Shown piece after piece: positions 53,240 to 62,667 of a stretch of DNA of 64,000 nucleotides; position 1 is the stretch's first letter, and each line of letters begins with the position of its first letter. The DNA is from Thaumasiovibrio subtropicus (lineage in GTDB: Bacteria; Pseudomonadota; Gammaproteobacteria; Enterobacterales; Vibrionaceae): positions 2,603,580 through 2,667,579 of the forward strand of contig NZ_AP023054.1 in NCBI RefSeq assembly GCF_019703835.1, given 5' to 3'. Made by a program: the position numbers and the translations under genes. The notes beneath the pieces were generated by a model. It was given only the letters and a program-made list of their open reading frames with translations. It did no database searches and was not told the origin of the DNA.

Positions 53240-54613
53240 ATGGGTGTAGCTTCTACCTCAGGAATCGACATATCGAATCAAAGCATCGGGAAAGCGCTGT
53301 TTAAGTTTGCCGTACCGTCTACGTTGGCGGTATGGGTTTTCGCCATGTACACCATGGTCGATGGTATGTTTGTCGGACGAGGCGTTGGCCCTGAAGCCTT
53401 AGCGGCGGTCAATCTTTCCATGCCCTTTATCAACATCATGTTTGCCATCTCAATATTGATCACCATCGGTGCAGGAACCATTGTCGGCAAATTAAAAGGC
53501 GAAGGAAAACAGGGGCAAGCGAACCGCATTTTCTCATCGGCCATCTACTTCTTAGCGGGCTTTGGTGCCCTCGTCTGTTTTATCGCCTACCTCAGTGTCG
53601 ATCAGGTTGCCTATATGCTAGGTGCTCGTGGTGAGCTGATCCCCATGGTCTCTGAATATCTAGGTACCTTGCTTTTCTTCCAAACCTTCTATCTCATGGC
53701 TTACTCCATGGAAGTGTTCGCGAAGATCGATGGTTTTCCACAACGTGAGTTAGCTGCGATCCTCTGTGCCGCAGTGACAAACATTGTTCTCGACTACATC
53801 CTTGTCATTCACATGGGCTGGGGACTACGCGGTGCTGCCATCGCGACAGGATCAGCGCAAATGCTGCAAATGACCTTGTTGATTTTCCACTTCAAAAGTC
53901 GTTCAAGTAACCTGCGATTTGTTCGTGCGATGCCCGATCTTCAAAACATTAAACGCTTTGTGAAAATTGGTACGCCAGACTCTATTACCGAAATGTCAGC
54001 CGGCTTTGTTTTGATGGCCTTTAACAATGCAATTTTGTTCCATATGGGGACGCCGGAACTCTCTGCTTTTAGTGTGATTGGCTACATCAACAACTTTATG
54101 TTGATCACCTTTATTGGCCTGACTCAAGGTATGCAGCCTATTGTCACTTTCTCACGAGGCCGAAAAGATACACGAAGTATGTGCCAAGTTGCGGTACTCA
54201 CCGTGAAAGTCGTTCTGGTGATCAGTGCCTTGGCCTATGCTGGTGTTTATGTTTACGGTGACAACCTAGCCCGCCTCTTCCTCGAGGACCCAGAGCTAGT
54301 TTACATGTCTCATCAAGCGATGAAGGTGTTCTGTTTAGGCTTTATTTTCTTAGGTGTGAACGTGGTGGTTTCCGGTTTCTTTACCGCTCTGGAGTCACCA
54401 AAGAAAGCCGGTGTTATCTCACTACTACGAGGTTTCATCCTCGTTATGCTACTGCTTCTGGTACTACCAAACGTCTTCGGTCCAGAGTCAATTTGGTGGG
54501 TTACCGCAGGTGCAGAACTCGTCACCGTGCTGGTCTCTATCCGACTGTTAGGTCGATGGTTAAAGCTAAACGCACACAAGGTGCTCCCCATCGACCCCGC
54601 TGTAGCAAACTAA
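53240..54613 (+). CDS. MATE family multidrug/Na+ antiporter
   Basis: A 457-residue membrane protein with twelve helices in two MATE halves. It shows VDGMFVGRGVGPEALAAVNL near the start, the conserved GAGTIVGKLKGEGKQGQA, and ITFIGLTQGMQPIVTFSRG in the second half. MATE pumps expel cationic drugs in exchange for Na+ or H+. Start ATG at 53240 with AGGA upstream. It is controlled by the divergent MerR regulator, judging by its promoter. The substrate is unknown. Confidence 0.92.
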   Translation: MGVASTSGIDISNQSIGKALFKFAVPSTLAVWVFAMYTMVDGMFVGRGVGPEALAAVNLSMPFINIMFAISILITIGAGTIVGKLKGEGKQGQANRIFSSAIYFLAGFGALVCFIAYLSVDQVAYMLGARGELIPMVSEYLGTLLFFQTFYLMAYSMEVFAKIDGFPQRELAAILCAAVTNIVLDYILVIHMGWGLRGAAIATGSAQMLQMTLLIFHFKSRSSNLRFVRAMPDLQNIKRFVKIGTPDSITEMSAGFVLMAFNNAILFHMGTPELSAFSVIGYINNFMLITFIGLTQGMQPIVTFSRGRKDTRSMCQVAVLTVKVVLVISALAYAGVYVYGDNLARLFLEDPELVYMSHQAMKVFCLGFIFLGVNVVVSGFFTALESPKKAGVISLLRGFILVMLLLLVLPNVFGPESIWWVTAGAELVTVLVSIRLLGRWLKLNAHKVLPIDPAVAN

Positions 54614-54739
54614 CAACACTGTCTCGCCTCTGGTCACTGAACCAGAGGCCCATAAATCCCAGGCCTTAGTCCATCTTTGAGTTAACCAAGACACGGCTTC
54701 TTTTACGAATGGGCGAGGAATACTGCCATTGAGGAGTCC

Positions 54740-55174
54740 ATGATGTTTCTTTCTTTATTATTTACAGGAATATTTATTGTGCTTTTTGTTTATCACCGCC
54801 GCCATATACTTGCCGCGACAGTATTAACCCGAGAGGAAAACTGGTTCAAGCAGCACAGAATCAAGCCAGAAACACTGCGCTGGAAGCCCTACTCGCAAAA
54901 TCGAGCCATGTTTACTGGCAATGTAGTGACCATAGTGGGGATTGGCAAGAACAGTATTAACGATAGTATTGGGTTTGTTATGGAAGTGTGCGTGGCTAAC
55001 GAAAAGAAGCTCCGCGCCACAATCATTGATGCCGACGTGGCGAAAACTGCTACCTATGATGCAACCATGTATCGCTTCTGCCGTCACAGCAGAAAAAACT
55101 TTTATGATCTACTGACCAATAATTACGAAGTGGATATGGATGCAGAGACGGCCCAGCTCCAAAGCGTCGGGTAA
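54740..55174 (+). CDS. Small membrane-anchored protein of unknown function
   Basis: A 144-residue protein with one N-terminal membrane helix (MMFLSLLFTGIFIVLFVYHR). The soluble part contains FTGNVVTIVGIGKNSINDSI and DADVAKTATYDATMYRFCRH. The topology would place the soluble part in the cytoplasm if the following RR is the inside signal. I recognise no family. GAGGAG precedes the ATG at 54740 (with a second ATG at 54743), so it is probably real. It converges on the Tim44-like gene. Confidence 0.65.
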   Translation: MMFLSLLFTGIFIVLFVYHRRHILAATVLTREENWFKQHRIKPETLRWKPYSQNRAMFTGNVVTIVGIGKNSINDSIGFVMEVCVANEKKLRATIIDADVAKTATYDATMYRFCRHSRKNFYDLLTNNYEVDMDAETAQLQSVG

Positions 55175-55182
55175 GCGAGCAG

Positions 55183-55210
55183 AAAAAAATCCCGCTTCAA
55201 GAGCGGGATT
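55183..55210 (-). terminator. Intrinsic terminator of the Tim44-like gene
   Basis: On the minus strand AATCCCGCT / AGCGGGATT with a short loop is followed by seven U residues; it lies between two converging genes. Confidence 0.92.
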
Positions 55211-55245
55211 GACAGTATCTATAACGTGTTCCGCCAAACCGGCGC

Positions 55246-56082
55246 TTAGCTACCTTCTATTCCGACAATCATCCATGGTGCATTAGGTGCGAGTAAATCT
55301 CGCTCTAAGTGCCACACATCATTGACAGATTCTTCGCTCCCTTCAGCACGATCACACACTTTACCGGTGTATTTCACACTAATTTGCGCCAAAGAATGAT
55401 CGCATTCTGCACGCACGATTTCGGCATCCACATACATCACTTCTGTTTGCGGTGCCTCGGTCAAACTCGCACGTTCTGCCTTCAGCTCCGCAAGTAGCGC
55501 TGGGGATAGGTACTCTGACATCGTATCGAAATCATTGTGATTCCAAGCACCTTGCAAGGTTCGGTAGTGTTCACGCGCACCGTTCAAGAAAGCTGACATT
55601 TGAAAGTCTTTCGGTAGATTAAATGGCACATCGCTGCTTGCACCCGCAAATCCACCTTGTGCAGTATTACCGCCTTGTTGCCAAGGTTGAGACTGACTCT
55701 GCGCTTCACGAGCATGTTGGTAGCCCGCTGTCGCAGACTGTGGTCGACGCATTCTTAACAGTCGCATTCCAAGCCAAACGAGTAGTGCGACAATCAAAAT
55801 ATCCATCATCTGAATACCATCGAACGCACCACCAAATAGCGCAGCAATCAGACCACCAGCCAGCAGTCCACCCAATAGCCCGCCCATCAAGCCACTGCGG
55901 TTTGACTTAGGTTGTTGAGCAATAGTGTCACGATTTTGCGGCGTAGCCTGTTGCTGACTTGGCGCGGTGCGATGTGTTTTGCCCAATGAGCGACCACCGC
56001 CCATCCGCTTGGCTTCCGCCTCAGGCACAGCAATCACAAACACCATCATCACGACAGTGAGCAAAGAGAAGAGCTTTTTCAT
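55246..56082 (-). CDS. Tim44-like domain protein with signal peptide and glycine-rich membrane segment
   Basis: A 278-residue protein. The N-terminal signal MKKLFSLLTVVMMVFVIAVPEAEA is followed by a basic, Q-rich stretch and a glycine-rich membrane region (GLMGGLLGGLLAGGLIAALF). A second segment IQMMDILIVALLVWLGMRLL precedes the Tim44-like domain (about 145-278: FLNGAREHYRTLQGAWNHND). Tim44-like proteins of proteobacteria are membrane-associated with unclear roles. I use the ATG at 56082; one four codons earlier (56094) has an AAAGGA directly abutting it and is possible. Confidence 0.82.
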   Translation of the reverse strand: MKKLFSLLTVVMMVFVIAVPEAEAKRMGGGRSLGKTHRTAPSQQQATPQNRDTIAQQPKSNRSGLMGGLLGGLLAGGLIAALFGGAFDGIQMMDILIVALLVWLGMRLLRMRRPQSATAGYQHAREAQSQSQPWQQGGNTAQGGFAGASSDVPFNLPKDFQMSAFLNGAREHYRTLQGAWNHNDFDTMSEYLSPALLAELKAERASLTEAPQTEVMYVDAEIVRAECDHSLAQISVKYTGKVCDRAEGSEESVNDVWHLERDLLAPNAPWMIVGIEGS

Positions 56083-56310
56083 TGTTATTTTCATTCCTTT
56101 TGAAAGAAGTCGCTGCATCCTAAAAGTTATAGCCCGAAAGTGTCAAACCTTCTTGTGAAAGTTTGTAGCACGCTATGCCTTAGCTACGAGCAAAATGGAT
56201 AAAAAATGAAACATACAGTGCGATTACACACTGTTATACTCAGCTATCGGACACGTCGCTGAGGATGTATCCTCATACTTTTCTCGCCCAAAACGGATTA
56301 AGGCAGCAGC

Positions 56311-56703
56311 ATGCAAGACACGCATAGCAAACTCTTTGGTTATCTTCTTTGGATCTTTGGTTTTACTGGCGCCCATCGCTTTTACTACGGAAAGCCAATC
56401 ACAGGTACTATCTGGTTTTTTACCTTCGGCTTTTTCTTGATAGGCTGGATTGTTGACCTCTTTCTCATTCCCTCAATGGACAGGGAAGCCGACACACGCT
56501 TTGAATCTGGACCAACGGATTACAACGTCGCATGGCTTCTGATGACCTTCCTCGGTATCTTGGGGGCACATCGTCTTTACCAGGGTAAATGGCTGACCGC
56601 TATCCTCTACTTTTTTACCGGTGGTGTTTTTCTGTTAGGATTACTGTATGATTTCTGGACGCTCAATGAGCAAATTTCTGAACGAAATCGGCAGTTTAGA
56701 TAA
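56311..56703 (+). CDS. TM2-domain membrane protein with two TM2 repeats
   Basis: A 130-residue protein with tandem TM2 modules. The first (about 5-52) has GYLLWIFGFTGAHRFYYGKP and the closing FFLIGWIVDLFLIP; the second (about 72-118) has LLMTFLGILGAHRLYQGKWL and GGVFLLGLLYDFWTL. The GAHRFYxG and D-F motifs define the family. Function in bacteria is unknown. It lies between the Tim44-like gene and a TetR regulator and appears monocistronic. Confidence 0.88.
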   Translation: MQDTHSKLFGYLLWIFGFTGAHRFYYGKPITGTIWFFTFGFFLIGWIVDLFLIPSMDREADTRFESGPTDYNVAWLLMTFLGILGAHRLYQGKWLTAILYFFTGGVFLLGLLYDFWTLNEQISERNRQFR

Positions 56704-56813
56704 AATTAACCACCGTTAGGGACAATAACCGATTACCATGCCAGCGTTGCGTTTTGCCAAAATAAAGAACAGTGTGCTTTTTGCTTGCTATTTCCGCAGT
56801 TAGCGCTAATATA

Positions 56814-56828
56814 TTGAACAGTGTTCAA
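56814..56828. promoter_or_regulatory. Perfect 15-bp palindrome before the TetR gene, likely autoregulatory operator
   Basis: TTGAACA-G-TGTTCAA is a perfect dyad, 18 bases before the TetR start. A partial copy, AAGAACAGTGTGCTT, lies about 50 bases further upstream (56765-56779). TetR regulators usually bind such sites around their own promoters. Confidence 0.7.
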
Positions 56829-56846
56829 AACTAGCGAAATATCACC

Positions 56847-57455
56847 ATGGCTCGACGCAATGATCATACCCGTGAGGAACTAATTGCCCTTACAATGGAG
56901 AAAGTCAATGCCTTTCTCGACGCAAAACCCCACCACGAACTTAGCTTAAGAAAAATCGCCACCATGATCGGTTACGTGCCGAGCACGCTAATCAACGTCT
57001 TTGGAAACTACAACCTCTTACTCTTAGAAGTCGTCGCCAATACCCTTGACGAACTGGCTGAAGAAGCGAAAGCCGATGTCATCAACGCGACATCTCCCGA
57101 AGAAGCCATCCGCATATTAGCGAACTGCTATTTGAACTATGCCAAAACGAACCCCTACCGCTGGCAGCTCATTTTCCAGCACAAAATGGCAGGAGAAGAG
57201 TTACCAGAGTGGCAAAACAAGCGTATTAACAACTTGACCGGCATGCTCGAGAGCCAAGTTGCCGCGATGACTGGGCTCACAGACAAAACTGAGATTGAAA
57301 CAATCAGTCGTGTCCTCTGGGCCGGAGTTCATGGTATTACACTGCTGAGTGTCGATGACAAGCTCTTCGCAAACAGTACGGTCGGCGGCGCTGAGCTGAT
57401 TGATAATTTATTGGATAACTATTTGGCTCGCTGGCGAGTCAACACGGATGACTAG
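56847..57455 (+). CDS. TetR-family regulator coupled to the MFS-acyltransferase gene
   Basis: A 202-residue TetR regulator. The helix-turn-helix is HELSLRKIATMIGYVPSTLINVFGNYNLLL, and the ligand domain is of the C-terminal WHG/TetR_C_33-like type (AKTNPYRWQLIFQHKMAGEE, AGVHGITLLSVDDKL). Its stop is only two bases from the ATG of the MFS-PlsC fusion gene, so they form one coupled operon. The upstream TTGAACAGTGTTCAA dyad is its likely operator. A lipid or fatty-acid ligand is a plausible inference from the partner. Confidence 0.9.
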   Translation: MARRNDHTREELIALTMEKVNAFLDAKPHHELSLRKIATMIGYVPSTLINVFGNYNLLLLEVVANTLDELAEEAKADVINATSPEEAIRILANCYLNYAKTNPYRWQLIFQHKMAGEELPEWQNKRINNLTGMLESQVAAMTGLTDKTEIETISRVLWAGVHGITLLSVDDKLFANSTVGGAELIDNLLDNYLARWRVNTDD

Positions 57456-57457
57456 TT

Positions 57458-59320
57458 ATGGCTTCTTCGTTGTTAACACAACGCCGTTTTTTGCCCTATT
57501 TCACAACCCAAGCGTTAGGGGCATTTAACGATAACGTTTATAAAAACGTACTACTGATTTTCGTTGCTTTTGCAGCGCCAGGCACCCTGCCACTTGATAG
57601 CGACCTGATTGTGAATCTTGCGGCAGGGCTCTTTATTCTACCGTTTTTTCTGTTCTCCGCCTCGGCGGGTGTCATTGCCGATAAATTTGAAAAATCAGCA
57701 CTCATTCGGATTGTGAAAATCGCCGAAGTCCTGATTATGTCGATGGCGGCATTTGCGATTTTGACTCAGAACTTCACCATCATGCTGTTGCTGCTGTTCT
57801 TGATGGGGACTCAATCCGCCTTCTTTGGTCCGGTAAAGTATGCCTTGCTACCGCAGACCTTAAAGCAAGAAGAGCTGGTAAACGGCAATGCCCTTGTTGA
57901 AACTGGCACCTTTTTAGCCATTCTGACGGGCACCATTTTGGCAGGTGTGATTGCCAATGCCGAACAAGCCTATACGTTAGCCGCGATCGCCGTGGTGGCG
58001 TTTGCCGTCATGGGCTACTTTAGCGCGCGCGCCATCCCGCATATCCCCGCCGTCAATCCAGATATGCCCCTAAAATGGGCACCGATTTCACAAACCAAGC
58101 AGACGCTTGCCATTGCGAAAAAAGATAAAGTTGTTTTTCAATGTATTCTTGGTATCAGCTGGTTCTGGTTCCTCGGCGCAAGCTACCTCACGCAATTTGC
58201 TAACTTCACGAAGGATTATCTGGGTGGCAATGCCGCTGCGGTCTCTTTTTTATTGACCCTGTTTTCAGTCGGTATCGCATTAGGTTCACAGCTTTGTACC
58301 CGTCTTTCTGGTCATCGTGTTGAACCCGGTATCGTACCCTTAGGCAGCATCGGCCTCACCCTATTCGGTATCGACCTGATGTTTGCGACACCGGATATTG
58401 CCCCTGTGACCACCACCTTCGTTGAGTTCTTACTTCACCCTGAACTGCGACGCGTTTTCTTTGATTTGCTCATGATCGGGGTCTTTGGCGGATTATTCAT
58501 TGTGCCGCTCTATGCCATGATGCAACAACGTGCCAATGAAGATGAGCGTGCTCGCGTCATTGCCGCAAACAACATCTACAATTCACTGTTCATGGTCACC
58601 AGTGCCATCAGTGGCATTGTGCTTCTCGGTATTATTGGTATCTCGATCCCCGAGTTTTTCCTCATTCTCGCCGTCATCAATGCGATTGTGGCGCTTTATG
58701 TCTATCTGCAAATTCCCGAGTTTTTCTTACGTCTCGTGGTTTGGATGATCAGTCATACCATGTACCGCGTCACCCACCGAGACCTTGACCGCATTCCAGA
58801 AAAAGGCGGCGTCTTATTGGTCTGCAATCACGTGAGCTATATGGATGCTTTACTACTTGCTGGCGCTTGCCGGCGACCCATTCGCTTCGTGATGGACAAA
58901 ACCCTTTCCGAACTGCCCCTGCTGAAGTACTTCTTCAGGCGCTCGAAAGTCATCCCCATTTGTCCAAAAGATCGACGCTCAGTCGCTGCGGCCTTTAACA
59001 AAGTGGATCAGTGCCTCGCAGAAGGCGAAGTCGTCTGTATCTTCCCTGAAGGGCAGATTACCTACAATGGCGAGATTGGCATTTTCAAACGCGGGGTTGA
59101 TACCATCATCAATCGCAGTCCTGTTCCGGTTGTTCCCCTCGCATTGCAAGGCCTGTGGGGAAGCTGGTTTAGCCGTGAAAGTGGTAAGGCGTTTCTTAAG
59201 CGACCTAAACGCTTCTGGTCACGCGTCACCATAGTGGCGGGGGAAGCCGTTGCGCCGGAAGATGTCACCCCAGACATGCTGAGAGAACGCGTCATCGCAC
59301 TACGTGGCGAAAACGCCTAA
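57458..59320 (+). CDS. MFS transporter - PlsC acyltransferase fusion (LplT-Aas-like, without acyl-ACP synthetase)
   Basis: A 620-residue protein. Residues 1-410 form an MFS transporter that begins FLPYFTTQALGAFNDNVYKN, the LplT-like signature. Residues 425-620 are a PlsC-type acyltransferase with the NHxxxxD box (His458, Asp463) and the second motif FPEGQ. LplT flips lysophospholipids inward and Aas reacylates them. In enterobacteria Aas is PlsC plus an acyl-ACP synthetase, and other bacteria have triple fusions. Here the synthetase part is missing and a terminator follows directly. Likely reaction: uptake and reacylation of lysophospholipid, with acyl supplied elsewhere. Confidence 0.9.
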   Translation: MASSLLTQRRFLPYFTTQALGAFNDNVYKNVLLIFVAFAAPGTLPLDSDLIVNLAAGLFILPFFLFSASAGVIADKFEKSALIRIVKIAEVLIMSMAAFAILTQNFTIMLLLLFLMGTQSAFFGPVKYALLPQTLKQEELVNGNALVETGTFLAILTGTILAGVIANAEQAYTLAAIAVVAFAVMGYFSARAIPHIPAVNPDMPLKWAPISQTKQTLAIAKKDKVVFQCILGISWFWFLGASYLTQFANFTKDYLGGNAAAVSFLLTLFSVGIALGSQLCTRLSGHRVEPGIVPLGSIGLTLFGIDLMFATPDIAPVTTTFVEFLLHPELRRVFFDLLMIGVFGGLFIVPLYAMMQQRANEDERARVIAANNIYNSLFMVTSAISGIVLLGIIGISIPEFFLILAVINAIVALYVYLQIPEFFLRLVVWMISHTMYRVTHRDLDRIPEKGGVLLVCNHVSYMDALLLAGACRRPIRFVMDKTLSELPLLKYFFRRSKVIPICPKDRRSVAAAFNKVDQCLAEGEVVCIFPEGQITYNGEIGIFKRGVDTIINRSPVPVVPLALQGLWGSWFSRESGKAFLKRPKRFWSRVTIVAGEAVAPEDVTPDMLRERVIALRGENA

Positions 59321-59324
59321 CGAT

Positions 59325-59358
59325 AAAAAACACCGCAACCGTTTGTTGCGGTGTTTTT
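59325..59358. terminator. Bidirectional terminator between the MFS-PlsC gene and aer
   Basis: AAAAAACACCGCAAC pairs with GTTGCGGTGTTTTTT around a 5-base loop; strong in both directions. Confidence 0.95.
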
Positions 59359-59394
59359 TATCTCTTGCTGTCTTTAGCTCAAAAATAAAAACCG

Positions 59395-60954
59395 TTAACC
59401 AATGCGACGGAACTGACGGACTAGCGCACCTTGAGAATCCAGATTGTCGACTAACTGAATACACTCATCTCGGGTATCGCCCGCCAAGATATTGGTCGCT
59501 GAGCACACTTCGCTAATCGATTGCACACTGGCGTTCATGTCTTCCGTCACGCGTGCCATCTCTTCCACCGACGCCGCAATTTGGTTGTTTCGATCAGAGA
59601 TGTCGGAAACCTGCCCCGACAACACATCCAGTTTTTCACCCGACGTCTCCGCGCTACCCACACAGTCTTTCGATAAACGACTCCCCTGATCCATTGCCGC
59701 AACCGCACGTTCTGAGCTGGTTTGAATTTGAGAGATCACCGATTGGATTTCTTCTGTCGATTCATGGCTGCGCTGCGCCAAGGCTCGTACCTCATCGGCC
59801 ACAACCGCAAACCCGCGACCTTGTTCACCCGCGCGAGCAGCCTCAATCGCTGCATTCAACGCTAGCAGGTTAGTTTGCTCTGCGATGCCTTGAATCACTG
59901 TCAGTACTTCACCAATGGTTTTGCCGTGTTCAGCCAACTGTAAGACCACCGCAGAGGCTTCATCCAGTTGTCCTGATAACTGCTGAATCGCATCCACCGT
60001 CTGTTGTACCGACGCCATGCCTTCAGAGGCTGCAATACTGGCGTTTTCCGTTGCTTCTGAAGCACTTTGCGCATTCTGAGCCATCTCATTGGCGGTTGAA
60101 TGCATTTGATTAATCGCGGCAGCGACCTGCTCTGTCTCTTGGGTTTGTCCATCGAGGTTAGACGCCGTCGTATCACAGTTTTGCGACGACGAATGTGCAG
60201 CATCTCGAATGACTTCGTTAGAATCTTGGATACGGCCAACAACGGCATTGAGCTCAGACTGCCGCATCTTCAATGCCAAATCCAACTCAGAAATGTCGTC
60301 TACATTGCCGGTATAGACAAGCTCCATCAAAGGATTATCAAACACTTTTCGTGCCTTGGCACTGACCGCCTCCAAACGTCTCGTCAACGCGAAGGTGATC
60401 ATTATCGCCAAGGCAAGCATCACAACGACACCACTTCCTTGTAATAACACATCGGAGAATGCAGCAAGCGCGGCAGCAGGTAAAAAGGCGAGCGCAGTAC
60501 GTTGCCACAGACGTGTTCGCGGTAGCTTAAGTTTTAAAGGCGTTTTGCCCTGACGAAGTTGTGCATAAATCTTATCTGCATTGTCGACATGCTCACGACT
60601 CGGGCTAAGACGCACAGACTGATACTCAACTAACTTACCATTCTCAGTGATAGGCGAAGCAAACGCATCGACCCAATAGTGGTCACCATTTTTACACCGG
60701 TTTTTCACCATGCCCATCCAAGATTGACCGCGCTTCAATGTCGACCACATATCTTTAAACGCAGCGGACGGCATGTCCGGATGACGAACGATATTATGCG
60801 GCTGCTCGCGCAATTCTTCTAAAGTGAAACCTGCAACTTCACAAAACTCTTTGCTCGCATAAGTAATATAACTATCAGGTGTAGTGACTGATAATAAATT
60901 GTAGCTGCTGGGATACGTAACCTCTTTTTGGGTAATAGGCTGATTTTCGCGCAT
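59395..60954 (-). CDS. aer: Aer-like redox/energy-sensing chemoreceptor with PAS domain
   Basis: A 519-residue methyl-accepting protein. An N-terminal cytoplasmic PAS domain (about 8-125) shows [31 protein letters not shown] and [14 protein letters not shown], matching the FAD-binding PAS of Aer. One membrane segment pair at about 155-190 ([34 protein letters not shown]) has no periplasmic domain. The signalling hairpin tip reads [20 protein letters not shown]. Aer steers cells to favourable redox conditions through CheW/CheA. E. coli Aer is 506 residues. Confidence 0.92.
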   Translation of the reverse strand: MRENQPITQKEVTYPSSYNLLSVTTPDSYITYASKEFCEVAGFTLEELREQPHNIVRHPDMPSAAFKDMWSTLKRGQSWMGMVKNRCKNGDHYWVDAFASPITENGKLVEYQSVRLSPSREHVDNADKIYAQLRQGKTPLKLKLPRTRLWQRTALAFLPAAALAAFSDVLLQGSGVVVMLALAIMITFALTRRLEAVSAKARKVFDNPLMELVYTGNVDDISELDLALKMRQSELNAVVGRIQDSNEVIRDAAHSSSQNCDTTASNLDGQTQETEQVAAAINQMHSTANEMAQNAQSASEATENASIAASEGMASVQQTVDAIQQLSGQLDEASAVVLQLAEHGKTIGEVLTVIQGIAEQTNLLALNAAIEAARAGEQGRGFAVVADEVRALAQRSHESTEEIQSVISQIQTSSERAVAAMDQGSRLSKDCVGSAETSGEKLDVLSGQVSDISDRNNQIAASVEEMARVTEDMNASVQSISEVCSATNILAGDTRDECIQLVDNLDSQGALVRQFRRIG

Positions 60955-61165
60955 GGTGTCCTCAAAGCATAAAATTAAACAAGGTAGCTATTTAAGCTAT
61001 AGCTTGTTTCCTTATTAATCACAACTGAGATACATTCATTTGTTAATTAAATTTTTAATACCTATTTAGTAACGCATCATGAATATAAATATATACAACC
61101 ACACTATAATCATGGTCAATTATTTGTATGCAAGCTACTCATTAGCATAGAGATTTCTTAATAAA

Positions 61166-61190
61166 GTGACACTGCACCCTAAAGTGTCAC
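61166..61190. other. Perfect 8-bp inverted repeat in the aer-menE gap
   Basis: GTGACACT (61166-61173) and AGTGTCAC (61183-61190) flank a 9-base loop with no U-run. It may be an operator or a minor hairpin. Confidence 0.4.
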
Positions 61191-61298
61191 TATATTGATA
61201 ATTTTATATTTTAAATACATTTAATACGGAATATAAGCTCGGTTTGCTGAAGTCGATTTCGGCAGCTTCAAAGCACCTCTATTTTCGTTTTGAAGAAA

Positions 61299-61327
61299 TA
61301 AAAAAGGCTTCCTAATTTGAAGCCTTT
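61299..61327 (-). terminator. Intrinsic terminator of menE (men operon)
   Basis: On the minus strand AAAGGCTTC / GAAGCCTTT around a 7-base loop is followed by U residues. Confidence 0.88.
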
Positions 61328-61342
61328 CTATCCAATATCTCT

Positions 61343-62662
61343 CTATTTATTTTTTAACCACTCAAGCATTATTCGCCGAGGCACTTTAATGCCCATTTCC
61401 ATATCTGTGGGCCAAGCCACAAAATCAACTGGACGCATATGACCCGGCAAATATTTCTTCACCCAAGCTTCTAAGATCTTTCTATCCCAGTGACCCTCTA
61501 CTATCGCAATTGGGCGTTGCCCGTAGTCACTATCATCAATCGGCAACACCATCACCCGAGTAATGCCTGCCACGGAACTCAACGCGGCTTCTATGCTTTC
61601 GGGCTGCACATTCTCTCCACCACTGATAAACATATTGTCTTTACGACCGATGATCTGCCATTCATCATCGGCACGCTGAGCAAGATCTTTCGTCGCAAAC
61701 CACCCTTGTTGATTAACGACAGGATCAATAACGCCCTCGCGGTAATACCCCAAGCACAGTGAGGCACCAGCAAGCCAAATCTCATTGTCGCGCCACTGCA
61801 TACGACGATGCGGCAGCAGCGCACCGACACCCGGCTTGTTGTCCGCCGGTTTCATCATCACCGTCGATCCCATCTCTGTCATCCCGTAACCACACCAGCA
61901 CGCGATACCTTGCTGCGTCGCTTTTTGAACTAAGTCCACCGGAATAGCAGCACCACCCAGTAACACTTGCTGCAACTGATGCGACCCACCGCTGGCTAAA
62001 AAGCGTTGCAACTGTGTCGGCACTAAAGAGGCGTGACTGACATGGCGTAATGCGTCTAGCACCTCATCTTCAGGCAAGGTCAATATCGCGCCACAAGATA
62101 ACCAGCGCCACACAATCGCTAAACCAGAGATGTGAAAGAGCGGCAGTGAAAGTAACCAATCATTATCGGCGGTGAAAGGGAGTTTACTCAGCACCCCTTT
62201 CGCCGCTGCCAAATGCGTGGCAGCACTGTGCACAACCGCTTTCGGGATGCCAGTGGACCCCGATGTCAACGTTAAGGTAAGGGGTTGATTTTCGTCCCAA
62301 GCCAATGGCGCATGCTTCGTCGCCCCTTGTCGCTCGAAAGGGTCAAAATGATCAACATCAAGGATCGCACCAGCACCAAGATGTTTAAGGATTTTCTCTG
62401 CGTCAGGCAGTTGCGGATGCGTGATCAATAGTGTGCGGTGGCTTTCACTCGCTGCCAGCAATAGATAAATGAGTTCAACTCGATTTTGACTAGCAACGAC
62501 TAGAGGGGCCTGACTCGGTTGCGTTGCCAGCCAGTGCCGCCAAGCGGTAACATGCTGGCAGAGTTGAATCCAAGTAACCCGCTTATCGCCTTGCTGCAAA
62601 GCGACAGTATCCGGTTTCTGAGCCGCGTACTGTCGCCACGGATATGTATCAAATTGAAGCAT
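61343..62662 (-). CDS. menE: o-Succinylbenzoate-CoA ligase
   Basis: A 439-residue AMP-forming ligase. The AMP-binding P-loop is TLTSGSTGIPKAVVHS. Further motifs are GYGMTEMGST and the late ATKDLAQRADDEWQIIGRKDNM with GGENVQPE. It activates o-succinylbenzoate to its CoA ester in menaquinone synthesis. The ATG at 62662 (MLQFDTYPWRQYA) is five bases after the menC stop; the longer frame to 62728 would overlap menC. Last gene of the men cluster here. Confidence 0.93.
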   Translation of the reverse strand: MLQFDTYPWRQYAAQKPDTVALQQGDKRVTWIQLCQHVTAWRHWLATQPSQAPLVVASQNRVELIYLLLAASESHRTLLITHPQLPDAEKILKHLGAGAILDVDHFDPFERQGATKHAPLAWDENQPLTLTLTSGSTGIPKAVVHSAATHLAAAKGVLSKLPFTADNDWLLSLPLFHISGLAIVWRWLSCGAILTLPEDEVLDALRHVSHASLVPTQLQRFLASGGSHQLQQVLLGGAAIPVDLVQKATQQGIACWCGYGMTEMGSTVMMKPADNKPGVGALLPHRRMQWRDNEIWLAGASLCLGYYREGVIDPVVNQQGWFATKDLAQRADDEWQIIGRKDNMFISGGENVQPESIEAALSSVAGITRVMVLPIDDSDYGQRPIAIVEGHWDRKILEAWVKKYLPGHMRPVDFVAWPTDMEMGIKVPRRIMLEWLKNK

Positions 62663-62667
62663 GCAAG

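Larger units (their letters stand above)
60955..61342. other. Gap between aer and menE
   Basis: No gene is visible in about 390 AT-rich bases. The left end holds an imperfect hairpin in the aer leader (about 60977-61009). A perfect GTGACACT / AGTGTCAC inverted repeat with a 9-base loop is at 61166-61190. The menE terminator is at 61299-61327. No flagellar sigma-28 promoter was clear before aer. Confidence 0.55.
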
